A DNA stretch of 64,000 nucleotides, from the NCBI GenBank assembly GCA_964023205.1, contig OZ026851.1:13805637-13869636 (forward strand), given 5' to 3'. Positions within the stretch are counted from its first letter, which is position 1; the number at the start of each line of letters is the position of its first letter. The notes beneath the pieces were generated by a model. That model was not told the origin of the DNA. It made no database searches and saw only the letters and a list, made by a program, of their open reading frames with translations. The position numbers and the translations under genes are program-made. This document shows, one piece after another, positions 17,781-28,095 of this stretch. Origin of the DNA: Lutraria lutraria. Taxonomy: Eukaryota; Mollusca; Bivalvia; Venerida; Mactridae.

Positions 17781-19186
17781 TACGGGTTGATAAACCCATT
17801 GGACCATTCTTAGGTAACGAGGTCATTTAATGATTGTTGTAAAGCTTGTCCGTTAGTGTGACATCTGATAGAACATTTATTTATTTATCTGTCTGTTGTT
17901 TAACGACCCTTCCGATAGCTATGGTCAATTCACAGTGTGGACAACCCACGTGACTTTTGCCGTTACAAATAGTTATTGCGGAAAGCATTTTTTGCCGGTA
18001 AGCAGGAGAAAATAAGCTATAAGTATCTTATTCCAAAATCGATTTTCATTTCTTTGTATTGTGTACAGTTTTCTGTAACATTCGCACCAATTGCCTCAAA
18101 ACAATTGTTTGAACTTTGGGTATTGCGGGAAGCCAGTGTATTTTTCAATAAATGGTACGGGTTTTCAGCCATTTAAAGCTAATTGCATATAAACCGGGAG
18201 TTCCACACATTGTACTGCTATTATTTATGAAATATTAAGCATTTTCATGCCTTTTATCAGGCAGCAATTCTTAAAATTGTATTTATGCTGATGCGGGAAG
18301 CTGATTTTGTGATGCTCTTGCGGAAAGTCATTTTTAAAATGATCTTACGTAAGGTTAACTTGCTAAAATCAATACTGAACACTTATTGTTGTTGTTTTTT
18401 TTGGGGCGTAAAGGGAAACAACTAGTTTATCACACAAGTAAAAAAATCAATAACGACAGGAGTTGTCTTTTCATAGGGAAATAGCGTCAATGTTCCGCAT
18501 GTGTCGAACGAATCAAAAGTAAATTATCAAACTATTGATGTTTAGTTTTATTTTGTACGACACATTTAAGGTATTTTATCAGTCATTAGTTCGTGTACTA
18601 GACGCGTACGAAATCCTTTGATAGTACGTTTTTTCCAAATTATACGGAACCCTGAAGTAGCTGTCTAAACTTGACCCTTTATTAATTAACCTTATGATAT
18701 TGGTAGTGCTATCTAATAAATGCCCAGTGTTATATGATAGAGATTATGTCAATATATATACATGTACTATGGGATAACAGGGCCAATACGAGAAAACTGA
18801 GACAATACGAGATTCAAGTATTTTGATTGGCTGAGAAGAAGGGCCAACACGAAAATTGATAATAAACAGAGAAATGGACGCCATCTTGGAAAAGAGTACC
18901 GACTCAGACCCTCAGAAGTTAGTTTCATACCTGAAACAGTTAGCTCCCTTTATTGGTGTAGCCCCACCTTAGAGAGATTTTCACGGTGTGTAAATTTACG
19001 GAAGCACATTCAGTGTCAGCAGAGGATCATAAACTGCTAATTGTGTGAAAAAGTCTTTTTAATGTCTTTATAATGTCCCCTATCATGGGTGTAAAGCATA
19101 CAATATTATGTATATAGTTGGTAAATAAAATTCTTATTAATCAAATGATTTCATATTGGCTTTGCTATTGGGCCTCGAGAAATCGA

Positions 19187-19253
19187 CCCTGCAGAGAAAT
19201 TTGAAGTGGACAGACTTTCTTTATTTTTTCCCCAAATTTCTCTGCAGGGTCTG
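19187..19253. repeat. Hairpin with perfect 18 bp arms
   Basis: GACCCTGCAGAGAAATTT and its exact complement AAATTTCTCTGCAGGGTC are separated by about 30 bp. Intergenic, about 1.3 kb before the second NR4A-like gene. Confidence 0.75.
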
Positions 19254-20430
19254 TGGACAAAATTGCGGAAGTAACAATCGGCTAACTAAGGTACCTATGG
19301 ATTCGGAAAATGGTTGACTGGAACATGGACTACATGAAAAAACTCGAAACATTTAAACTTCCGACGAAAAATACGACTTACCTTCGAACTCGCCATTGTT
19401 CTAGACCCTTGGTAGCAAAACAATATACCACGTGATTATAGTCTTTAATTGAAATTAGGAGAAAAGGATTTTAGGTATTTTCTTATACATGTATAAGCCT
19501 AATCAAATGACCCCTTTGGCGTGGCTTGGTAGCCAAATTTTTACCCAGGGTCATGATTTGAACAAACTTGGTAGTGGTTATCTGCATAACAAATATAAAA
19601 GTTTAGGTCTTGCACTTTTGGTCAAGAATATGTTTCAATATTTTCCTATCTGAGTCTATGTCAAACCAAGTAATCTCCGGCCATCAGAAGTCTGTTAGAC
19701 AATGCTATACATTACATAATTATATAAGCTCTGCGCATTGTAGTTTCCGAAAAGAAGATTTTTTAAAAGTGTTTCTGTTGGTTGCCATGGCAACTAGGAT
19801 GTTGAATGGAAGTACATTTTTTTTCACCAACTTTGAAACGGATTTTTCTTGCAAAGTTTGGTTGCAATTGACTCCGTGATTTAGGTGGAGATGTTGTTGT
19901 TTATAGAAAAGATTGACAAAAGTTCACCATGAGAAAATTGTTTTCATTTGGGAAAAGGAGGGAAGTCAGGAACGATGAACACATTGCGGAGGTTACGGTT
20001 TTATGCCCAACACCCAAAACCCCTAAACTAACATATACCAAAGATCTAAACCCTACAAAGATGAGACACTTTTATAGTAAACAAAGTACGGTTTCCACTG
20101 CAATCCCCCCCCCCCGCCTAGAGTTTCTTTGTACTTCTGATAAAAACATGGCCACAAACTGTTGCAAATTTGCCATTACATGTTCGTAACTAACAGCAAA
20201 GGTCACGTTCGTATGACTAAAAGGCTATTTACGATCGTGGTATTTTCTTTGTGTTAAATAATGTTCGTACCTAGAAGCAAGACTTATTTATGTGTTTGTG
20301 TCTCAAAATAAATGACAATGGAAAAAATGATTCATATTGTCTCTATAGATATACAAACCTACGTACAGTGGAACTATGGAAATTCTTGTTTGTGCTAACA
20401 TCATATTAGCAAAGGGTTCTAAAATACTCC

Positions 20431-20479
20431 ATGAGTCACAGACAACATCATACGATGGGGGTAAATTATTGTATAAATA
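20431..20479 (+). promoter_or_regulatory. AP-1 site and TATA box before the second NR4A-like gene
   Basis: A consensus AP-1 site TGAGTCA at 20431-20437 lies 34 bp before TATAAATA at 20472-20479. The ATG is at 20546, so a start near 20502 would give a 5' UTR of about 45 bases. AP-1 control would make this gene immediate-early-like too. The sites are visible; their use is inferred. Confidence 0.45.
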
Positions 20480-20545
20480 CCAAGAAAGTCATGAGTAAAG
20501 TGTTGTAACTATTTACTACATTGAAGAGATAGGGTAAAATCAAAT

Positions 20546-23500
20546 ATGAATGCTTCATCTTATAATATGACGACTAGACGGGGATGTGTTCCTGCATCAA
20601 ATACAGCGTACCTTTTGCCATCTCAGGTAGGTTTTAAAATAATTAATATTCCTTTTTTAAACAATGTTTTTTTAAATAAACACTGTGCAGATTTACTCCA
20701 TATATCAGTTGTTTTATTTTTTAAAAATTATATAGACAGCACTTGGCATCTCCATGCTCGACATTTTGTATATGGTCTTTTTGGGAACTCTTTCTTATCT
20801 GTAAGCGTCAGTAATGACATTTAAAAACTAATTTGTAAGTGCATCTTCTCCCTTACAAAAGGTGTGTGAGTCTTAATCGTTCTTTTCACAAATACATTAG
20901 ACAGATTTCTAAACCGTACATATGTTTACAATTTTAACACTGCACCATCTCTATGAAGAATCAATCAAGGATCTGGGCCGTTTGAAATTGAAACATGTAT
21001 TAGACAATGCAAATGTATGAATAATTGTGGACATGTAAACATATGAAAATATGTATACGGTATAAAAAACTGATTCTCTTAAAAATGAAATAAATATTGT
21101 TTCAAAGTCATTTATCCTTTGAAATCAGCATTCCATTTCTGTTGAGAGCACTTCCTTAAATATTTAATATGTGAAATTTCGGTATTTTCTCAATTGATAT
21201 TGTTTTTATTTAGCTATACATGTACGTACTTGATATTTTAGATAAACAACAGTTCAAACCAGACACCTGGATTCGACAACATGAGATCGACACTTCATCA
21301 ACGCCTTCTGTTAAAACACAACGATTTTGATACGACACAGTGTGGACCAAGCTTCTGGAATGTTCCAAATTATACACCTGCGACTCCGACTTTCTTAATC
21401 AACGATACTAACTTCCTTCCATCGCCTAGTCAAGTTCCTGTGACAAACGGTTGGTCGGACGATATTTCCCTCCAACTGACCGGAATGCGGAACTGGCGAA
21501 GTGTAGATTTGAATGGACCCATTAACTACAGCAACTCAACTAATCTAAATACAGACAGTGGCGGAAGACCACAAAATATTGATAACAAATTCAACAATGT
21601 AGAATACCATCAAAATTTCCTCCCTCGAAATTATAACGAAATGGATAGACACGCGAATGCATTGTACACAGCACAGTACTTAGAAAGCACTTATGGGAAT
21701 GCAACGCCAAATTGTTCAAACATTATGCTGCCAATATCTGCCTCCTCGTTTCCATTGGGAAATTTTATGTCCGGAGCGAAGATCTCAGATTGTCATGAAC
21801 TAGGGTTATCAATGGGTGACAATTCTTTAGGACGACAAACGACCTTGTTTGACCCTCTTTTCAAGCGTGAAGCACCATACAGTGGCTATAACAACAGTTA
21901 CTGTATAACTAAGGCTGAAACTCGCCCATCGTCATCTACCAGCAATTTATACATGGAGGCTAATCATAGAAACGATTTTTCATCATTAAAACTCGGGTAA
22001 ATATATTTTCTATACAATTTGGTTAATTCTGGTAACTATATTGGCTTGTTTCAGCCCTCTATACATTATTTACTGATAAAATGTCTGCACTATGGAAACA
22101 AACATTATTTCGATTTCAAAGCAACTAAAATTTCAGTCACTGGATACACATGCACTGTATATCAAGTGTAAAGTTTTAACTTTTTCGAAACAATGTATAA
22201 TGTCTTCGTGTGTGTGTGTTACCATTGCATATAATGTATATTGCATATACGGCATCAAAAATAAATTGATTTTTATAGACACGTGTACTGTAAATAAAAA
22301 TAAATACATACCTGGGGTTTGATCTTCTCGTGTTTAGGTCGGACAAGATTGAGCGCACGTGTGTAGTGTGTGAAGATATGGCATATTATCAACATTATGG
22401 TGTGTACACATGTGAAGGCTGCAAAAGCTTCTTTAAGGTAATTGAATAATCTTAAGTTGTAATCATCATTTTAAGTAATTTTAATCAATAATTTTACTGA
22501 GATCATTTTCATTTACGTTACGCTATAACGCGGTCTTATTGTCGAAGGAATGTACGAGCGTTACATGCTATTGCTAATTAACAACTACGATGTTTAGATG
22601 TACAAAATTCTCCGTTCATAATATTACTAATTAGGTCAACAGTAAACTATTAGTTATGTATGAGTTGAATTTGTACAAATGAAATTCAAATCCCAACCAA
22701 ATATGTTCTTCATCTCTGCAACATGTCCTCGTGAACTAGCTCCGGGTTCGAACATTACATACAAGTACATGACTTCTAACATCACTGTTTAATCGGATCC
22801 CCTTTGCACATAAAATCACCTTACAATATATCCCTTTGCTTTGTGTTTTTGCATTTATTTGCCTTATACATAAATGTATTTTACTTTATTGCCCATTGGC
22901 TCAGTTTTCTGGGGAGTTGATGTATGCTACTTTTTCATACCATTTCGTCTTTCAGATGAAACCTTTTTCACTTAAAAAAATCGAGCATTATTGGAGTTTA
23001 CCTCTCCAAGAAACACCCTTTTGGAATAGCAATAGTGTTGTTATTGAGGGGTTGTTGCTCTAGAGAGGTCAAATTAATAGTTAAATCGTGCGGTGGGTAA
23101 ATGATGCTGTTGTTGAAGGGAGGTTGTTGTCCTTTTAGGATTGGGAACAGACACAAAAAATATTCAGTTTCAAATAACATTGTTTTTAAAAGGATTCTAT
23201 CTAACACAATATTTGGGATTTATTAAACATTTCATTGTTCTGTCCTTTGCAGAGATCTGTCCAGAAAAAAATAAGTTATATTTGTCAGTCGGGCAAGAAC
23301 TGTGTAATCAACAAAGTGCAAAGAAATAGATGCCAGTCGTGTAGATATGACAAATGTATTTTAACAGGCATGGATTCCACATGTAAGTACGCATTTTGGG
23401 GCAGGTTTGATTTTGGCGGGGTGGCAACATTTTAAGTACCTTTGTAGTTGTATGACTGTTTTGAATACCTGACAAAGAATGTGGCACCGTTATAATGTTG

Positions 23501-24283
23501 CAAAGCTGTGAAATGTCGTACTTTCCGTGAAATCCCGCAGTGAATAATCATATAAAAGGATGAAAATTGCTGTATGACATGTATATATAAAATAAAAAGT
23601 AACATAATTTATAATAAAAAGATATTCATGTATATAATATATTAAATAAATTGTACAAGTAATAATATTATAACATAACAGTGATTTTTTTTCGTATATT
23701 TTATAGCCTTATACAGGCTGTTTCCCTTAGCCCAAAAAAACTTGTATTTTCCCCTAAAAATGTCATGTATATGTTCCTCCAAAATGAAGTTATATTTCCC
23801 GCTGAAAAGAAATTAAAGAAGTCCACTAACAGCAATTACAAAATAGATCAACAAAAATGGCTTTAAAAAGCAAAATAATCTATTGAAATCAATAGCTATG
23901 TCAAGAGATTGACAAAAAAAGATAGAATGGACTTTATTTCATATTTTCCTCTTTTCTGATTTATCGCGCTGTATTTTCCCCTTCATAAAGCCACAGGTAG
24001 TTTTGAAAATTCCAAAAAAAATCACTGCATAATTATATAACATGTAAATAAAGTTTAAAAAAATCGGCTTTTATACGATTCTGTGTTCTTTGTATAAATT
24101 TAGTTAAGTTTATTTTTTCATACATATTTAATATTTACTGAAGTCAAATTATTATTTTTTCGTTTATGTATTTTAGTGGTACGGAAGAACGAACTACAAG
24201 GAAAACGCGGACGATTGGCAAAGAAAATAACAGGTGGACAACTGGACATAACACAGGCGCCAACGAGTAAACTTGTACAATAG
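20546..24283 (+). CDS. NR4A-related receptor with DNA-binding domain only, 5 exons, 390 aa
   Basis: Exons: 20546-20626, 21242-21996, 22338-22437, 23253-23382, 24177-24283 (stop TAG 24281-24283). All introns are GT-AG, phases agree and the sum is 1173 bases. Residues 1-286 are an Asn/Ser-rich region without recognised domains. The DNA-binding domain spans about 287-352 and keeps all eight zinc cysteines with normal spacing (CX2C-X13-CX2C, CX5C-X9-CX2C). P-box is CEGCKSFFK and finger 2 contains [14 protein letters not shown]. The extension [14 protein letters not shown] matches the NR4A A-box of the upstream paralogue. The frame stops 21 residues after GKRGRLAKK; no ligand-binding-domain exon is visible before the desaturase gene at 28096. 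About 40 of 66 DBD residues match the upstream gene by hand count. Likely a nuclear DNA-binding factor without AF-2. A decaying copy is possible, but open exons and intact splice sites argue against it. Confidence 0.82.
22338..23382 (+). other. Diverged DNA-binding-domain exons of the second NR4A-like gene
   Basis: Exon 22338-22437 encodes finger 1 and ends in phase 0 after SFFK. Exon 23253-23382 is 130 bp and ends in phase 1, exactly as in the full-length gene. CEGCKS matches the P-box of COUP-TF-type receptors rather than NR4A. The extension and gene structure, not the P-box, point to NR4A. A family C inverted-repeat element sits in the intron at about 22990-23140. Confidence 0.85.
22990..23140. 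mobile_element. Inverted-repeat element, family C
   Basis: TTTACCTCTCCAAGAAACACCC to GTTGAAGGGAGGTTGTTGTC, similar to the copies at 6157 and 30583. Intronic and partly decayed. Confidence 0.55.
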
Positions 24284-24483
24284 ATATCAATCATATACAT
24301 ATATACATATAATTTTGTACATTATTTCGATTTGAAAATATTTCATGTGCAGAATGAGTTAGCTCTATTGAATATGTAGGCCTATGTATATGATATAAAT
24401 TTTCAAGCATTTCTGTGTGATTTCCATTCGTAATTTCGTTTTCGAATAGGCATGTACATTCATAAAAATCTCAATTTCTCTAT

Positions 24484-24733
24484 CACACGCCCGTTTAACT
24501 CATAACGAGTGTAATTTATCCTTCGGCAAAACTGTTGTGAGGAACTTCCGTTTCTCGTTGTCAGCACCCATATTGTTTTCGATATTTTTACACAAAAGTC
24601 TGTATTCTTCACAATTTTGGAAAAACCTTACCTTATTGACATACAATATGGGTGCTCACAACGAGGACGAAAGTTCCTCACAACATTTTGCCGAATGATA
24701 AATTACACTCGTTATGAGTTAAACGGGCGTGTG
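24484..24733. mobile_element. 250 bp foldback, 92 bp arms
   Basis: Left arm 24484-24575 starts CACACGCCCGTTTAACTCAT; right arm 24643-24733 is its complement with a few mismatches; the loop is 67 bp. It starts 200 bp after the second NR4A-like stop codon. If transcribed in a 3' UTR it would fold into a long duplex RNA. Confidence 0.88.
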
Positions 24734-24809
24734 TCATCAAACTTGTTATGTTTTTTCACATCAAGTTGGTTGTTAGATTTTACTCCTCCGTATAACGATG
24801 AAGAGCAAG

Positions 24810-25015
24810 AGACGTCATTATCCATACTATTCACTAATATGTGACGTCATTATCAATAATATTGCCAGTATGTGACGTCATTATCAATAATATTGCCAGT
24901 ATGTGACGTCATTATCAATAATATTGCCAATATGTGACGTCATTATCAATAATATTGCCAGTATGTGACGTCATTATCAATAATATTGCCAATATATGAC
25001 GTCATCAATATTATT
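24810..25015 (+). repeat. 31 bp minisatellite carrying six perfect CRE palindromes
   Basis: TGACGTCA occurs at 24842, 24873, 24904, 24935, 24966 and 24997, exactly 31 bp apart. A degenerate first unit has AGACGTCA at 24810. The rest of each unit is TTATCAATAATATTGCCAGT plus ATG. As DNA it is an array of CREB/ATF consensus sites 0.5 kb beyond the second NR4A-like gene. No regulatory activity is shown by sequence. Confidence 0.93.
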
Positions 25016-25217
25016 TGCTACGTTCCCATTGGGTGAGAACAAATGAGCAGTAAACCGTGTTTTCTCGCAGAGTAATGGTTGATGTCTTACGTGTTCCTAT
25101 GGTCAATATCGCAAGTCTTTATATAGTTTCTTTGTTTCCTGGGTGTGTTATAAAATGAACAGAAAGGATATGTATTAAGTTTGCCATGAATTAACTTTGT
25201 GTAAATAGGACATCAAT

Positions 25218-25223
25218 AATAAA
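25218..25223 (+). terminator. Candidate polyadenylation signal of the second NR4A-like gene
   Basis: The first clear AATAAA after the stop at 24283 is at 25218-25223. Using it would put the foldback and the CRE array in the 3' UTR. Confidence 0.35.
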
Positions 25224-25530
25224 GTTCTACTTTCCAATCTTTTTGTTTCGTTATATTTTTGTGTTTTGCTTTGCAAACACGTGTAGTTATGTCTTAAATA
25301 GAAAACAGGATGACATATGCGTGAAAACGCCGATCATTGACAGAAATAAATGTTAAAATATTTGTTGCGATTTTTTAATACATCGTACTTGATTTTAGCA
25401 GTAGGTTAAGTCCTTAAATAATTATTGTCATATTATATACACTATATATGTAGGTCAATGCATTCAGCCGTGAACTATTTTTTTCAAGTTATTCGCAGTT
25501 TGAGCTCTTTAATTAGCATAAATACATGTA

Positions 25531-25662
25531 TAATCAAACCTGTGTTAGCGGCCACCTCCGAATAAAGGCACATATGGAATAATTACAATAAAACCACTTC
25601 CGGTTATAAAGGTCATCTGTAAATAACGTCCATATGGAGTTTTTGTTCACAGGCTTGACTGC
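25531..25662. mobile_element. Inverted-repeat element, family B (TCAAACCTGTG)
   Basis: Runs from TCAAACCTGTGTTAGCGGCC to TTGTTCACAGGCTTGACTG. The ends are complementary and the interior has GAATAAAGGC blocks. Other copies: 36570-36736, 37938-38097, 61662-61818. Confidence 0.65.
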
Positions 25663-27070
25663 CCTATACTGCTAGTACGCAGGCTGTCTCAGAAACGACT
25701 GGGACTGAAACACACACTTTTGTGTTTTTAACAGAAAGATACAATCTGAAGTCTTTGCGCAATCTTAAAAAATTAACATAAACAAAACACGATCGAATTA
25801 AAGATTCAAAGGTAATTCAAACATAATTTTGCAAACTCTTGTTATGAACAGACAAAAGGTGCAACAATACAACATGTTTACTAAATAGCTGTCACAGTGA
25901 CAATGGGTAGCGAATGCTAATTTTGTCCTCATAATTAATTTTGAGTAGATTGCACTATTTTAGTAAATTAAATTCGGAAATACTTTTTTTCCTTTTTTGT
26001 ACCCAAATGCTTTTGAAAAAAGCTGATTAATGTTTATTTAAAAGTGTACATTTCAAATCCGAGTGAAAAAGAATTAAAATAATTGTTGATTACTAAATGA
26101 ATAAAATATTTTTTTAAAAATGAGAATGTTAATTCATACATATGTATTGTAAGTGTTGCTTAAATGTTGCATTTTCCTTTGTTAACAAGCAATTAATAAT
26201 CATAACTTTTGTAATATCGTAATATTTACAGCATAAGCAATACAGTCAACAGAGCAGGCAACAAACAAACTGACAGTTAGCAAATAAAGACATCAATATT
26301 GTTGTTTTCTTACGTCGTTCTGAAATGTTTCATGATGATATTACAAAAATACTTTATCTGGTAATGCTTCGAAGCATTATCATTGGTGAATAGACTAATA
26401 TAAAGTTCATCACGTTTGGTTTGTTTTATGCGTTTTTTCTATTTATTTTTTGCGCTGTATTTTAAATAGTGGACACTTTTACACAAGTTACTTACATCCG
26501 TGAGTGGTAAATTTAAATGATGAGGTCCATTAATTAGACAAATCATGTGATAATTATGATTGTTACTTTCAGAACAGCGATTGGCATGTAGAATCTTAAT
26601 CATACAGAACATTTAAGGTGAATTAATTTTAGCTCGGTACCGTACCCATCGAAATTTAGAAATTAACCCAGACAGAGTCAAGAGTAGAAACAGCTAAAGA
26701 AAGAGGATCTCAAATTTTGCAGAAGCAATTTTCGTCAGAGGGGGTGGGGGGGGGGCAGCTTAGTCTTTTTAGTTAGGTCGTAAAACCCGAAATTATTGCT
26801 CCCCCAGTTCCTACGGTCATTATCCAAACAGATGAGGAAAATGGGATATATATATTCTATATAGATCTATAATGAAAAATAATCAACATTCCGTATTATA
26901 TATTATTTAATAGCCGACCGGTTTCGTCATTAGACTCATTAAGGCAATAATACTAAAATATGGCGTCAAAATATTACGTCTATATATATATATATATTTA
27001 TCACATACCCGTGCCGTTTTTGCCGTGCCATAAAAACGATTATGGCACGGCCGTGCATATAATATGTAAA

Positions 27071-27091
27071 TGACGTCACGAAATGACGTCA
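27071..27091. promoter_or_regulatory. Two perfect CREs 13 bp apart
   Basis: TGACGTCA occurs at 27071-27078 and 27084-27091, one kilobase before the desaturase ATG. The pair may act on the desaturase gene; unproven. Confidence 0.35.
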
Positions 27092-27313
27092 TGAACTTGA
27101 CGAAGCATAGAAGTAATGTAGAATTGATTTTAACAATTTGAGTAAGCAAAGATAATGTTCACATCGTTAGATATGTTCACACATTTATTATTTATGATGA
27201 CTGTTTCATAATGTAACTATTTTTGTACTCCTGATTAAAAAGCCTTATTACTTGTCACTCTTTTGTTATTAGTAGCAATGTCAAACAAGTTTGTTGGTTT
27301 TCGCCGTATTTTA

Positions 27314-27496
27314 AAGGTATATGATAAAAAGAATATTAAATGAGTGTAGATTCCGTCTTTAATTCATTGAACTCGTTGAATAAAACAGTATGAAACTCGC
27401 CAAAGGCTCGCTTCATACTGTTTTATACAACTCGTTCAATAAATTCAATACGGAATCCACACTCATTTAATATCCTCTATATATTTATCATACCTT
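27314..27496. mobile_element. Near-perfect 183 bp foldback
   Basis: AAGGTATATGATAAA at 27314 pairs with TTTATCATACCTT ending at 27496; the inner arms (ATTAAATGAGTGTAGATTCC and complement) continue to a tight loop near 27400. Typical of a small hairpin MITE. Confidence 0.8.
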
Positions 27497-28095
27497 GGAA
27501 TGTTAATTATTTTTCATTATTAATTTACTCGACTCGGACAATTTTTAACATTTTATATATCGATCTAGTAATATTATATAATATAGCATCCCTGGTTATA
27601 TATGGAATGCCTTATGTATTTATAAATACTATATATATGTATATATACCAGGTAGATCTAGCTTTATTAATAGATATCTAAATTAAACTATATCTGCATA
27701 AAAATATTATATTCCGTAATTTATATAATATAAAATAATTATAATTAAACTTAAATTCAGATTTTCTTGAGTGACGGTCTAGAAATCTTCGTAACGTAAA
27801 AATCTGAAGAAAATACTTGCATAACAGTGAAAGGGCAGACCGGCGTATTAAATTTTGAAGTTATATAAAGTAATGGTTTCATAACCGTCCCACTCTTGGT
27901 TACCTGGTTACAGGTAAACATTTATGTGTATGAACTTGACATTGAACACGTTCGCGTCACTTGGACGCTTTCAATAGTACGATTATTTCAATAATCGCTT
28001 GATTTGACACTGACTTCCGTGTTTGGGCAACATTTGGTTGGCGTGCAGAACCGAAGCAAGTTTATACGTTCATTTCTTGTGTTTTTATCCTAAAA

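Larger units (their letters stand above)
10711..20430. other. Intergenic DNA between the two NR4A genes
   Basis: Apart from the repeats listed separately I see no supported exon. The short open frames (11291, 11659, 12035, 17976, 19610, 19929) show no family signature and lack clear splice partners. Repeat-like stretches such as 16420-16640 (ATGCTCTGGACAAGAATAT and GGACGGCAGGACGGAC) are dispersed elements. Confidence 0.55.
25663..28095. other. Intergenic DNA before the desaturase gene
   Basis: Very AT-rich with TA microsatellite stretches near 26850, 26980 and 27600-27730, the paired CREs and the hairpin element. I searched by eye for NR4A ligand-binding motifs ([18 protein letters not shown]) in all frames and saw none. 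Confidence 0.5.

Noticed and set aside
17542..17826. 94-codon minus-strand frame with a proline/lysine run
   Set aside because: Produced by the T/G homopolymer and degenerate TTTTCGGTAAT repeats.
19610..20189. Two adjacent frames of 86-89 codons before the second NR4A-like gene
   Set aside because: No homology I can recognise, a C9 run inside, and no splice link to the exon at 20546.
24284..28095. Search for ligand-binding-domain exons belonging to the second NR4A-like gene
   Set aside because: No frame shows the [14 protein letters not shown] or RHGLK-type motifs; only repeats and AT-rich DNA are visible.
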